Positions 12,561 through 23,479 of a DNA stretch of 64,000 nt are shown here, piece after piece. The stretch's first letter is position 1; the number at the start of each line of letters is the position of its first letter. Both the position numbers and the translations under genes were made by a program. Under the pieces are notes generated by a model that worked only from the letters and a program-made list of their open reading frames with translations, was not told the origin of the DNA and made no database searches. The DNA comes from Cyrtodaria siliqua (taxonomy: Eukaryota; Mollusca; Bivalvia; Adapedonta; Hiatellidae). The DNA lies in contig JAWPHD010001291.1 of the NCBI GenBank assembly GCA_037043455.1, forward strand, positions 1 to 64,000, in the 5' to 3' direction.

Positions 12561-12908
12561 GATCAGAAACGATCCTATTATAATTGAAAATAAGATTTCT
12601 AGTAGATTTCTTATACTTGTAACATATAACAGGAGTCTCAGTATTCTTGAAATACTTTGGAATTGTGTCAGTCACTCGCATATCATTAAACATACCGGAT
12701 AAATAAATGAAATCGATGCCTTTATATTCAACATAAGTTATCTTCAAAAAATGCCTTTGATGGTCAGATGGAGCATCTATATGTGGACGCAAAATATAAT
12801 GCGTGTAACTTTGAATAATAGATGCAACCTCATATAATGGATTAGTACGGACATAAATGGCATCCGCTTCTTCGTCAAGTTTCTGTAAGCAAGAAAAAGA
12901 CAGACTGA

Positions 12909-13570
12909 CTACTTTGCTAAGGAGGGCGTGTCTACCCGACTTTTTATAAATAGAATAAAGGTCTGCAACAGTAAAGACTTTCTTAAATTTACGTTTAAGG
13001 TTATGGTTCTTCCGGGGACCATGCGACCGTCGTTTACGTTTACGTAAACACAATCTATATCTGGGTTATTGGAAATGTTTCCTTCTTGATAAATGTTATC
13101 GTTTAACCCCAATGGATAAGGAGTTTGTAAATGCTTAATCCATTTGAGTTCAGCAATATATCTAGCTTGTACCTTGTAACCTTTGGTAGCAGTATTATCA
13201 AATTCAATATATTCCACGGGCTGAATGCTAACATCATCTATGGAATGCCCCGAATCCCTTAAGTGTGTATAAAGAAAGTTTTTAACTCGTTTCGACTGAC
13301 GCATTTTATGTAAATGTTCACGAAAACAAACTTTCATTGATCGACCAGTTTGGCCTACATATTGTATACCACATTTAGGATGATTTCAGGTCAAAACATA
13401 AACGATATTAATTGACGATCAGTTAATGTCTGAAGGTATACTGACACTAAACTCTTTACCATTGGTAGTGGACTTAATAGTGGACTTTTGCGACAAGTAT
13501 TTACATGCACTACACCTTTTCTAGTTGCACTTAAGGATAGAGGGATTGAACGTACGTCTACTGTTTAACC
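12909..13570 (-). pseudogene. Naiad N-terminal zinc motif and GIY-YIG endonuclease
   Basis: The minus-strand translation contains 'KRCSACKYL' near 13520, then 'INIVYVLT*NHPKCGIQYVG' near 13340-13420, where a stop (TGA) replaces an expected cysteine. 'GQTGRSMKVCFREHLHKMRQ' follows, then 'ELKWIKHLQTPYPLGLNDNI'. GIQYVG is the GIY-YIG core and the Arg in the REHL segment is the usual catalytic-helix arginine. The domain nicks DNA to prime reverse transcription. At least two in-frame stops break it. Confidence 0.8.
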
Positions 13571-14404
13571 TATCAGCATTAACTGGTGGTCTAACTTTAT
13601 ATCGATTAAGTACAGACGTTTTAAGTGGTGTTAATTTAACAGAAGCAGTATTTCTGAATATAGAATTAGTGCCAGGAATATGAACGGTAGATGCCGAATG
13701 AAGATTAATATTGATAAATTGATCGATAATTTACGTGTAAAAATATTAGAATTTCCCTGGTGAAGATAAACAGTAGACACAGAGTGAAGTTTAAGAGGAG
13801 AAAGAATGACTTTTGGTGTTCTTAATATACGACTCATGTTTTTATAAGGTGTAAACTGTTTAAAGTCCAGCGCAAAACCACGCTGAAACAACGTCGAACG
13901 TCGCCATCGCTATAGGATGGGTGAAAATAACAACATTGATCACATGCACGGGGAGATGTTTTACCACCGCCACACTGCACACGTGACACAGTTGTAAATG
14001 CAAAAATGAGATATAGGGTCCTATAGAAACCACAGATGTAACAATTAACTCAATCAATGCATCATTTACCGGTCATCTATTTTTCAGAAAAATCATTCAA
14101 TGAAACGGAACAGCAACAGAGTGACATTTGTTCAAATCCTGGCAGCAATAACTTTGTTCCAAATAAAGAAACATGTTCAGAGCAAATGGAAGAGCCTTCA
14201 TTATTCAGCGATCCTACAGATTAGTGCGATCCCACAGAAGGGAAACTTCGCTTACCTCAAAGAGAACAACAAATGCAGACAATCAGGATATTTCAGACTC
14301 AGGGAGTTCAGATCATATATTAAGAAGAGGCTAGGCAAATCCAAACTAAACCTTCCTACTCTCTCTTTAGTCCTTGATGATGATAAAGACAGTTCAGTTC
14401 AAGT

Positions 14405-14676
14405 TGGGGCGTCCGTGGCCGAGTGGTTAATGTCTCTGACTTGAAATCACTTGACCCTCACCGCTGTAGGTTCGATCCCTCAGGGGCCTAGGAATCTTTA
14501 TGTGAAGAAGCTATCCAGCTGGCTTGCGGAACGTCGGTGGTTCTACCCAGGTGCCCGCCCGTGCACGAAAATTGCCCGGAGGGGCACCTGGGGTCTTCCT
14601 CCACCAATGGAAGCAGGAAAGTCGCCATATGACCAACATAGCTGTTGGTGCGACTATAAAATCCAATTCAATCAAT
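14405..14676 (+). mobile_element. tRNA-derived SINE, probably MetaSINE, 10-bp TSD
   Basis: CAGTTCAAGT flanks the element at 14395-14404 and 14677-14686. The head is tRNA-like with an A box (gtggccgagtggttaa, about 14415-14430) and a B box (ggttcgatccc, 14469-14479) that would drive RNA polymerase III. A conserved central domain follows and the tail is 'aatccaattcaatcaat'. The centre resembles the Meta domain known from mollusc SINEs; that name is from memory. A truncated relative lies at 27985-28096. It interrupts the coding part of the transposase-like gene. Confidence 0.8.
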
Positions 14677-14974
14677 CAGTTCAAGTGTTGATGATTATTC
14701 AATTACTGTCCTGAAAAGGAGGAACCAGGTAGAATAATAAATGTCAAAGAGAAAAAGATAAGAAAAACAACTAGGAAACAAACAGAGTCAAATATTGAAA
14801 ACATCAGTGAAAAGATCAAATCAGTAGATGAAAGTGAAGAATCTCAAATAGATAGAGTGAAAAAAAGAAAGAAAAGAGTAGCGCAAGGTACCAGCTTAAT
14901 AAAATCTTAAAGAAGCATTCAGAAGTGAGACTAACAAATGTACTGAACAGCAATCCATAACAGAAAGTATCAGT

Positions 14975-15450
14975 ACCTCCAGATGGGAACTGTTTCTACA
15001 ACGCAGTTCTACTTCAAACAGATGACAATCTCACCCTAAATGAACTGAGAACAAAAATTTGTGAGCATCTTATTCAAAATGTGGAGCATTGCAAACGTTT
15101 TATTGTAAGCGGCGAAGAAGGGAATGATCAGGAACGCATGGACAGCTATGATTCTTGATGAAAGACGGAATCTGAATGTTCAAATGTCGGATCTGCTGCC
15201 ATTAGCAACAGCAAATTACTTTAACAGAAACGTGACTACATATTCTAGCAGATTGAACAACCTGGTTATCAATGTGTCACATGACTTGCCATCCGATAAT
15301 AATAGAGTAGATCAAGGTATTAGACTTGCATACCTAGCTCTCCCTGGATTTGAACACTATGACGGGTGTATTACCGCCGTGTATTACAGCGACATCAATG
15401 AATACACAGCAGGACACACAGAACTCGGAAATACACTCAGAACTCGGAAA
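14975..15450 (+). pseudogene. OTU-like cysteine protease segment
   Basis: 'PPDGNCFYNAVLL' matches the OTU catalytic-cysteine box (D-G-N-C). In a shifted frame about 130 residues later, 'LALPGFEHYDGCI' matches the catalytic-histidine box (H-Y-D). Between them are stops and a frameshift near 15135-15155. OTU domains hydrolyse ubiquitin-type isopeptide bonds and occur in several animal DNA transposons. Whether this segment was fused to the downstream transposase core in the ancestor is inferred from continuity only. Confidence 0.65.
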
Positions 15451-17469
15451 TAAGTGCAACTCCAACAAAAGCAAGTATTAGTAATACATCAGAAACGTGC
15501 ACAATTACACCAAGGAAAACAGCAAAGTATGTATCACCAAAAAAGAAATTACTTTCACGGAAGACAACCCCAAACGCATCTGAATGGAAGAAGAGATAGC
15601 GTAAGTTCAACATCAGTATGGGCAAAAGCTACATTTCTCCATAGAGTAAGCGAGTTGTTGAAGCTAATTGTTTGCGTCCTTTGAATTGTCAGAAATGCAA
15701 ACAAAAGTGTTCAGAAAAGTTTTTTGAGAATGGCTGGGAAGCAATCTTTCAAAGGGTTTACAGCAAAGACATGACACATGAAAGGAAGGGGGATTTCATT
15801 TGTCAGCATGTTGATGTCAAAACAACCAGTAAACGTTATGGAAAACATACAAGAAACATTCAAGGGCCTACTATTTACCATCAGAACATTCAAGAATACG
15901 AGTTTGTAAACAATTTTTCTTGAAAACACTCTGGATTGGCGATAAATTAGTTCGATATACATTAGACAGAAAGGAACATGGATCCTATTCAAAAAACAGA
16001 CTTGCGGGGACGTCATGTTCCACATAACAAAACAAAGGAGGAGACAAGACAATACATTAAGAGACGCATTGAATCTTTCCCAGTTATGGAATCGCATTAC
16101 ACACGGAAACTCACCAAATGTGTTTATCTTCAGCAAGATCTAAGCATGCGGAAGATGTATCATTTATACAAAATAAAGTGTCAAGAAGATAATGTTGGGT
16201 CTGTATCTGAAAAAGTTTACAGAGATATATTTTGTAAAGAGTATAACATTCATCATTCTTTACACCCAAGAAGGACTTGTATCAGACATGTCACACACAC
16301 ACACCAAGAAAAGAAAAGGATCAATGCAACAAATGATGAAGACGAACAAGCGTGCATATAGAGAGAAAAGAAAAATCAAGGGTCGAAAAGGAAAGCGATA
16401 AGTCTAAAACAAAAGCAGATAAATCAGTTTATGTAGCAACTTTTGATTTAGAGGCTGTCCTTTCCACGCCATGTTCCAGTGTGAGTCAGGTGTATTACAA
16501 GAGGAAATTAAAATAGTTATAACTTGACAGTACATGTTTATTCGTTGGCAGACAAAAAAGGTACATGCTACCTTTGGGACAAAACACATGATCAGCGTGG
16601 TTCTTCAGAAATTGGTACTTGTATCATTACGCATTTGGAGTCTCTTCTATCAGTTATAAAACATGTCATACTTTACTCCGACTGCTGCTCTGGTCAAAAA
16701 AGAAATCAATATTTGGCAGGAGGGCTTCTTCAAGCAGATGTCAACCATAAGTGTATTCAGATCATTGAACAAAAATTCCTAGAGTGTAGGGCATACCCAG
16801 ATGGAGTGCGATGCAATGCAAAGAAGCACACTTCTATCTATATTCCTGATCAATGGGACACTGGCATTCATATGGCGAGAAGGCAAAACCCATACACAGT
16901 TATCCATTAAGGTTTGACCAGTTCTATGACTTGACACGTTATACTAAAGGTAACTTCCAAAATTTCAAACTGGATGTGACTGGCAACAAAGTAAATTGGC
17001 TAAAAGTTAAAGTACTGAGGGTGACTAAAGAGCAACCGAGCCAGATTGAGATTAAATACGAATATGATGAGGAGGAGGACTTTAAATGAATAATTATTAC
17101 CAGAACAGGAAGAGGCAGGCCAGCAGCAGAGGCAGCAGGGAAAGCATTGTCCATAAAATACATGGAAAAATTGCCAATAACTAAAGCCACGGAAAGGGAT
17201 TTATTAAACTTGTGTAGGTCTTTGATAATCCCAAGTACTTACTGGAGTTATTATGAGAACCTGCCAACTGACACCAAGCCAAACGATCAGCTACCGATGC
17301 TTGATGCACGAGAAGAGGACTCCGACAACGACTAGATTCAAAGTCAGTTGTATCGCGCTTGTGAATTTGTACGTAATGAACTGTTGAATTCTATAAGTCA
17401 GTTGAATTATAGGGTGTTCTAGAATTCAGACTATAACAAAATCATTGAGTCTGTAATCGTTGCTTAGTC

Positions 17470-17835
17470 TAAGACAATATATCACGTAATTAATCAGATA
17501 TCTGTTTAACTTTGAGTGATATATCTGTAAGCTAGAAATATATATCTTTAGGCCAGAAAGATATTACTTTAAGCAAAATATATATCTTTATTAGAGTTTT
17601 TATATTGTTACGTTGTCTATCTCTATCTTAGAGATATAGATTAGAGATATATCCCTATCTTAAATAGATATCGTTCTTAGTTACAGATACACATATCTCT
17701 AGCTTAAATAGATATCTTTCTTAGTTACAGATACACATACCTCTAGCTTAAATAGATATATTTCTTAGTTACAGATACATATATCTCTATCTTAAATAGA
17801 TATCTTTCTTAGTTACAGATACATATATCTCTAGC
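17470..17835. repeat. ATATCT-rich satellite, 44-bp unit
   Basis: The unit 'ctagcttaaatagatat' plus 'ctttcttagttacagatac' repeats every 44 bp at about 17640-17835, preceded by looser AGATAT-rich sequence. Similar AGATAT-rich sequence resumes at 18049-18240 beyond a MITE. Confidence 0.75.
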
Positions 17836-18048
17836 TTAAAGAAATTAACCCGCCAAATAACGGCAGAATTTCACTACAAACCCTTGTATCAAAACTCTAT
17901 CCTGGTTTCCAGGTCATATATTAATGTATGTGTCGATTAAAAGTAAAAGTTTATTCTAAATATACATAAGTTATATCTATACCTCGTCCTCAGTAGGTTT
18001 AGAAACGGTGTACACATTGTCTGTTGTTGGTGGGATAGCTACTTTAAA
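17836..18048. mobile_element. MITE with CCCGCCAA inverted ends
   Basis: The left end reads 'TTAAAGAAATTAACCCGCCAA' in effect (TTAAAG then CCCGCCAA), and the right end reads 'TTGGTGGGATAGCTACTTTAA'-like, its inverse with mismatches. It sits inside the AGATAT satellite. A second copy with the same ends and related centre is at 53781-54120. Confidence 0.6.
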
Positions 18049-18249
18049 GAGATATATGTCATTGGTAAAAAGCTATCTCTCTACTTCAAAGAGATATCAC
18101 TTAAATCAAGATATGTCCTTAATCCGCAGAGATATCTGTAAGTAAGAACGATATCGCTTTAACATATATATAAGCTAGAGAGATATATGTTAAAATAATC
18201 TTCGTAAAACTCTCATAAAGATATCTCTTTTTCTTAAAGTGATAAATGT

Positions 18250-19275
18250 CTAGCCTAAAATACTAGGTGTGTCTACCTTTTCAATAATGTTCATTTCTTC
18301 TAGCTCCTGGAATTTATTCTTGAGGGTTTCTCTAACATGAAAGGGTATTCGCCTCAAATGTTGCACAACTGGTTCTACATTTTTGTCAAATGGTATTCTG
18401 AGTTGAAAGTCCTTTAGCTTTCCCACTTCACTGAACAGTTCCGGATATTTACTTCGAATATGTTCATTTTGCACACTGTTGATTTCTGGGCCTAATCTTT
18501 AAACTTTGAGTTTTAGGGCTGATTCTCTCCCTAACAGTGATCGACCTCTGCATTCTTTGACGGTCAATTCGACATTTTTGAGAGTAGTTCCTTGGTGATT
18601 GAGATGCCTGCGACTTTAATTGGTTTTGTAGCTCCATATGCGTATATTTTCTCATCGGGGGTGGGGTCGGGCATGTTATTCAAGCATTTAAAGTCTCTTT
18701 TCTTCAAGGAATTCCCACGTACTTCGATCTATTACGTTAAAGCTTGCTCCTGAGTCAATAATCATACTTAGTGGAATGTTTCCTACTATCACTGTAATTT
18801 TACCATTAGCAAAGTTTTCATCGAGAGTAAATGTAAAGTCGCTGTCCTCATCACTAGAAGTGCCCACCTTTCTTATTTTAGGCTGAGGCCTCTGCAATTT
18901 GTTTTCCCCTGCATTTTCCCTGTTTTGCATTTCTTCGCAAAGTGTCCTATTTTCCGACAGTTCTTACATTGACAGCTAGGGTCTTTAGCCATGTGACCTT
19001 TGTATCCACAGTTGTTCTTCAGTGTTTTCCAAAGTTTCGAAGATTTGTTGAACTTCAGGGCCAAGAAGATGTAAGAGCAGAGCTCTTTTTTGTGTCTTGT
19101 CGGTAATACCGGATCCAGCTACATAATAATTGAAAGATTTCATCCATCTTTTCCATCGTGTGCCTAAACTACTCTGGTCTCCACTAACGTCAAATTGCGT
19201 CGTGTGCCTAAACTAGTGTGGTCTGCACTAACGTCAAAGTGTGCAATTAATGGAATGGCAAGTGCCTTTGTCATG
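18250..19275 (-). pseudogene. Ty3/Gypsy gag-pol remnant
   Basis: On the minus strand: a Gag start ('MTKALAIPLIAHFDVS', about 19275), then matrix/capsid-like sequence ('KRWMKSFNYYVAGSG', 'ALLLHLLGPEVQQIFETLEN'). Two CCHC zinc knuckles follow (CGYKGHMAKDPSC and CKNCRKIGHFAKKC, about 18925-19010), then an aspartic protease with 'MIIDSGASFNVID' (about 18730-18770) and the start of reverse transcriptase ('RIPFHVRETLKNKFQELEEM'). It breaks off at 18262, before the catalytic palm. A 42-bp duplication near 19155-19240 and several frameshifts disrupt it, and most of capsid between 'ETLEN' and the knuckles is missing. No LTRs were seen. Confidence 0.8.
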
Positions 19276-19284
19276 TTTGCACTT

Positions 19285-19400
19285 CCACGGAATTTAATCC
19301 AATTACACGTAATTTAATCCAGTTACTATGGAATTCAATCCAGTTACTACGGAATTCAATCCAGTCATTTAATACTTGTCGGAATTAAATCCAAATGTAA
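19285..19400. repeat. ~21-bp tandem repeat
   Basis: 'ggaattcaatccagttacta' and close variants repeat four to five times just upstream of the Gypsy remnant's Gag end. Confidence 0.6.
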
Positions 19401-19608
19401 TCAAGTAATTAACCAGTCACAGTATTAAATTATTTCGTATCTCCTTCCATGGTTAGTTATCCTCGTTATCCTCGTTAGCCTCGTCGCCATTTATCCATCA
19501 AGAAATAACCAAAGACTGGAGATTCGTTCTCTCTCATAGTGTAATACTAACTAACAAACATACATACAGTCATTCAATATAAGATGCATTCTACAGTACA
19601 ATTAATGC

Positions 19609-19858
19609 CAGGGGCGTACCTGGAGCATTTTGAAATGTACGCCAGATGCTGCGAACCGAGCAGCGACGCTGCGAGTGGGGGGTAGGTGTGGGAGAGGGTG
19701 TCCCCCTCCCGCCGGTAGGGGATACCAAGAAAATTTTGAAAATTAGGAGGCAAATGATGCGTTCTCAAGCTAATATGGCATTTTGAACTTTTATTTTTTC
19801 ACTTTTGCTGACGAATTGTACGCATTGGCGTACGTGCGTATGCCTGGATACGCGCCTG
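19609..19858. mobile_element. hAT-like MITE, copy 1
   Basis: Starts CAGGGGCGTAC and ends TACGCGCCTG, imperfect inverse ends of a type common in hAT elements. The interior is shared with copy 2 ('aagaaaattttgaaaattag', 'ttttgctgacgaattgta'). No exact 8-bp target duplication was found, so the superfamily is tentative. Confidence 0.6.
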
Positions 19859-19888
19859 CATGCAGTATAATTCTAGTATACATACACC

Positions 19889-19995
19889 ACAATGGCATAC
19901 TGCAGCAATATGGCATACTGCAGCAATATGGCATACTGCAGCAACATGGCATACTGCAGCAACATGGCATACTGCAGCAACATGGCATACTGCGT
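19889..19995. repeat. 18-bp minisatellite, six copies
   Basis: 'aatatggcatactgcagc' repeats at 18-bp spacing, alternating aatatgg/aacatgg. Each unit carries a CTGCAG palindrome. Several open frames exist only because 18 is a multiple of three. Confidence 0.9.
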
Positions 19996-20021
19996 TGTCA
20001 CACAACACTGCACATATAGAG

Positions 20022-20148
20022 GATATTTGTTTGTTTTGAGTGAATATAGGATTTATTTTCATCGAGAAGTGAGAAAACTTATATTTTCACGAGTGCTTTA
20101 GCTTCTCGATGAAAATAAATCCTATATTTACGACAAACCAACAAATAT
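20022..20148. repeat. long inverted repeat (hairpin)
   Basis: The left arm 20022-20069 and right arm 20102-20148 are inverse copies; the inner 25 bp (tataggatttattttcatcg...) are perfect and the outer part has a few mismatches. The loop is about 32 bp. No coding sequence is present; it may be a foldback element. Confidence 0.8.
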
Positions 20149-20719
20149 TCTATTTATTATATAAATTTATGCAGAAAAAACATAATGTGCCAAAACAATG
20201 ACGTCAATAACGTCAACCACGTAAACTCCGTCAACAGTTGCATGACGTCATTTTGAGCGAAAATATATTTTCACATGTGAAATATAAACAATGAAAATAT
20301 AAGGTTTTATTTTAATCATAAAATCCACTATTTCACTGGAAAGTATATAATAAAAAGGCATATGTAAAATATACATGTAAATTGTTCATCATAAGACAGT
20401 CATGGCGTTCCATATATATATATATATACACGAAGTCAGGATTATAGACGCAATGTAAAATGTGCAAACAACTTACCCAGATGTGCATGACAGTTCATGT
20501 ATAGTACGAAAGAGTGAGACTAACTGATGATGTCTTATGATTTGATAATAGAGCAGATTCTAATGAGAACTACAAATGTAGATGGGTGTTAAAACGTGGC
20601 CGTTTACGACTTAAGAGACACCATAATATATGGCTGTTGTCAATGCTAGCTTGTGCTGACACTAATTTAAGTATGCAGCAGTTAACAGGTGTCGCATGTT
20701 ATACGCATGGGACATACAT

Positions 20720-21090
20720 CAGGGGCGTACCTGGAGTATTTTGAAATGTACGCCAGATATGAGAAGCGTATCTGCGAACCGAGCAGCTGGAGCATTTTGA
20801 AATGTACGCCAGATATGAGAAGCGTATCTGCGAACCGAGCAGCGACGCTGCGAGGAGGAGGGAGGGGGGTGGGGTGCCTCGCCCAAGAAAATTTTGAAAA
20901 TTAGGAGGCAATTGATGCGTTCTCAAGTTATATTTCAGCGTTAATATGGCATTTTGTTTAACACTAGCCCATACCCCACTCAGCCTTCAGTTTTTATTGC
21001 ATATTTGGAACTTTTGGAACTTTTATTTTTTCACTTTTGCTGACGAATTGTATGCATTGGCGTACGTGCGTATGCCTGGATACGCGCCTG
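20720..21090. mobile_element. hAT-like MITE, copy 2
   Basis: Same ends as the copy at 19609-19858 (CAGGGGCGTAC ... TACGCGCCTG). It contains an internal 57-bp tandem duplication (about 20731-20842) including 'ttttgaaatgtacgccagat' and 'ctgcgaaccgagcagc'. Confidence 0.6.
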
Positions 21091-21679
21091 TACATATAGA
21101 AATATATTTGAAGTTAAAGTTCTCCGGCCATATTTTGTTTCATAAAGATATTTATGTTTATTTAAATCGAAATCAATACACAAAAATAGATATTTACAAT
21201 TCATGCATTGCAATATCTGTGAAAGGCGAGAATACGATTTTATTTTATGACGTAGAAAACTTTGAACAGGTAAATTAATCCACATGTAAATGTATTTATA
21301 AATTATCTGGCAATAGTTGTGCGGCTATACAATTCAGATTTACCTCATTTCTCCGTGCAGTCACACAGTGGTAAAAGTAGTATCTACGTAATGCAAATAA
21401 TACTTATTTCTACATACAACTTTAGTAGCGGTGTTCAATATATGTTTCTCTCCGAGACTATCAAAACATGTTCATATGATGTTGAAGAGTTAAATTTGTT
21501 AATTGACAATACTACAAAAAGGGTGGCCATTCATCTTTAAGGAGTAAATTAAATCGTCTGTCTGAAATGAAATTAACTGAATTACGAAGTAGTTTGAGAG
21601 ACAGGACTGTTGACAGAAAGTATCAGCAATTAACACACGCAGAAACCGCTATAGCAATAACGCGGAGCATTATGTGTAG

Positions 21680-21972
21680 TTGAATTACATGTTAGTTTGA
21701 GTCCCCTTCCCCCATCCCCAGAGAGAGGGAAGTATTCATATGAGTCCGGGAACCTTAATTGTCATATTTTTACTATCGAATAGATTCCTTTGGTTTTTTT
21801 ACGTGCTCGCGGGGATAGATAAACGGGATCGCACGGTTTCCGTCACCATTCGACAGACTAGGCTACGAAAAGTGTCTTGCACAAGGACACAACGGGATAA
21901 AACAGGAATGCCAGTTACATAGCCGGATTCAGAGTCAAACGTGTTATCCACTGGGCCATCGCAGCCCCTAAA
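21680..21972 (-). mobile_element. decayed tRNA-derived SINE
   Basis: On the minus strand it starts ggggctgcga, then an A-box-like 'tggcccagtggataa' (21944-21958), followed by 'cttgtgcaagacacttttcg'. No B box is preserved. Body fragments of the same type occur at 52600-52765 and 53398-53495. Confidence 0.5.
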
Positions 21973-22439
21973 TGACACGACGTTTACTGTAAACATTAAG
22001 CGTTACATGTCTTGTTTTGGACGCACAACCTCTCTCAACCCGAATAGGAAGGGTCTCCTAATCATTTAAAAACAACATCAACATTGAATTCGTGTTTGAA
22101 GACAAAAATATTGTGTTCATCCCGAATACTACTTCTCTTAAACACATGATAATATAAAACTACAAGGACCTTCAGCTCTCGCGATTTTTATTCAAATTGG
22201 AGAGTGAGGTCACCTGTAGTATATTATCATTATTTTCTTATCTCTGACCCCTTCTTAATTATTTCTGTTCTCGACACACCTTTAGATTTATGAAAATACT
22301 ATAAAGCATTGTTTTGCGTAAGTCTTCTAAAAATCATCGACTTGTTTCCTTTTTTATTGGATTTCATCCCCCGTAATGTCTATAATATATATACATGAAT
22401 ATATATTGCTTATTCCAAACATTTTCCCCGGTACATATA

Positions 22440-23310
22440 TGTAAAAAAGACAAAACTTTCCTCCAGCCCAACCCACTCTTCACCACTGTATGCAAAGATA
22501 TTTATTTTAAAAATATATTCTGGTATTTTTAGTAACAGCGACCTTGACCTTAATCCCAGTGACCTCATATGCAATACCAAGCTTCCTTTCCAGATACGCT
22601 ACTTACACAGCAAGTTCCTTTTCAGTATCTCATTCCTGACTAGAGTTATTGTGTCGTAATCATTTTTCTATTTTTAGTAACAGCGGCATTGACTTTGACT
22701 CCAGTGACCTCAAAATCAATCCTAAGCTTCCTTTCTATATAAGCTACACAATAAGTTTCTTCGCAATATCTCATTCTTATCCAGTGATCTTGACATTGAC
22801 TACAATGACCTCATATGCAACACCAAGCTTTCTTTCTATATAAGCTACCAACACATCAGGTTTCTTTCCGGTATTCATTCCTAACTAAGTTATTGAGCAG
22901 ATACCAATTTTCTATTTTTTAATAACAGTGACCTTGACATTGACCCCAGTGACCTCATATGCAAAACCCTGTTTCTTTTTCATATAAGCTACATACACAG
23001 GAAGTTTTGTCCAATATTTCATATCTTATAAAAGTTATTGAGCAGACACCGTTTTTCTATTTTTAATAACAGTGACATTGACCTTGACCCCAGTGACCTC
23101 AAATAAGTATAGTAAGTTACTTCACTGCTCAAATGCAATCCCAAGCTTCCTTTCCATATCAGCTACCTATACAGCAAGTTTTTTTGTGTGCAATATCTCA
23201 TTCCTAACAAAGGTTTTTGAGCGAAAAACAAATCCTCCATATACAAAATTTAGACCCCCGAGGCATAGCCATTTTTGTTCCCAGGGTCTTCCTTTGATAG
23301 TCTAGGCATT
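22440..23310. repeat. ~165-185 bp tandem array, pearl/Helitron-like
   Basis: Five to six units share 'ttctatttttagtaacag', 'tgaccttgaccccagtgacc' and 'caagcttcctttccatata'. Spacing is irregular. There is no coding sequence. Confidence 0.7.
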
Positions 23311-23479
23311 GGCGATCATTTATAAAGAAAAACTGTCGAATCTATTCAGCGGTTCTTGAAAAGAAGATTGTTTAAAGTTTTGATTTTTTATGGTAATGGC
23401 GGCCGTCTTGGATGTCGTTTTGACCGAAGTTTTTAAAGAAGTCATTTTAGATGTTAGCCTATTAGATACTATTTTCGTC

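Larger units (their letters stand above)
10221..14007 (-). mobile_element. Naiad-type Penelope-like retroelement, decayed
   Basis: A 28-bp direct repeat flanks the element (10193-10220 and 14008-14035, one mismatch), consistent with the long, variable target duplications of Penelope-like elements. Reading the minus strand, the order is Cys-rich segment, GIY-YIG endonuclease, linker, then reverse transcriptase. Canonical Penelope elements have the endonuclease at the C-terminus; the permuted order is the defining trait of the Naiad clade. Stops and frameshifts inactivate it. The 5' end shares sequence with a fragment at about 30950-31020. Confidence 0.8.
14089..17336 (+). pseudogene. broken OTU-plus-RNase-H-like transposase gene
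   Basis: Reading across several frameshifts gives one long protein. An acidic N-terminus (14089-14230) is followed by basic low-complexity sequence and an OTU-like segment (14975-15450). A cysteine cluster ('PLNCQKCKQKCSEKFF', about 15674-15725) precedes 'GRHVPHNKTKEETRQYIKRR' and 'SFPVMESHYTRKLTKCVYLQ' (15990-16140). The core then runs 'TFDLEAVLSTPCSSV' (about 16440), 'HVILYSDCCSGQKRNQ' (about 16665-16710) and, one frame over, 'GHTQMECDAM' (about 16788-16820). The three spaced acidic motifs look like an RNase-H-fold D-D-E/D triad. The C-terminus ends 'REEDSDND' at 17336. I recognise this as a widespread invertebrate repeat protein but cannot name its superfamily. A SINE interrupts it at 14405-14676. 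Confidence 0.65.

Noticed and set aside
14405..14490. Functional tRNA gene
   Set aside because: It is the head of a SINE with flanking duplication, central domain and tail.
16404..16589. Minus-strand frame inside the transposase-like gene
   Set aside because: Antisense shadow of the plus-strand coding sequence that carries the recognised motifs.
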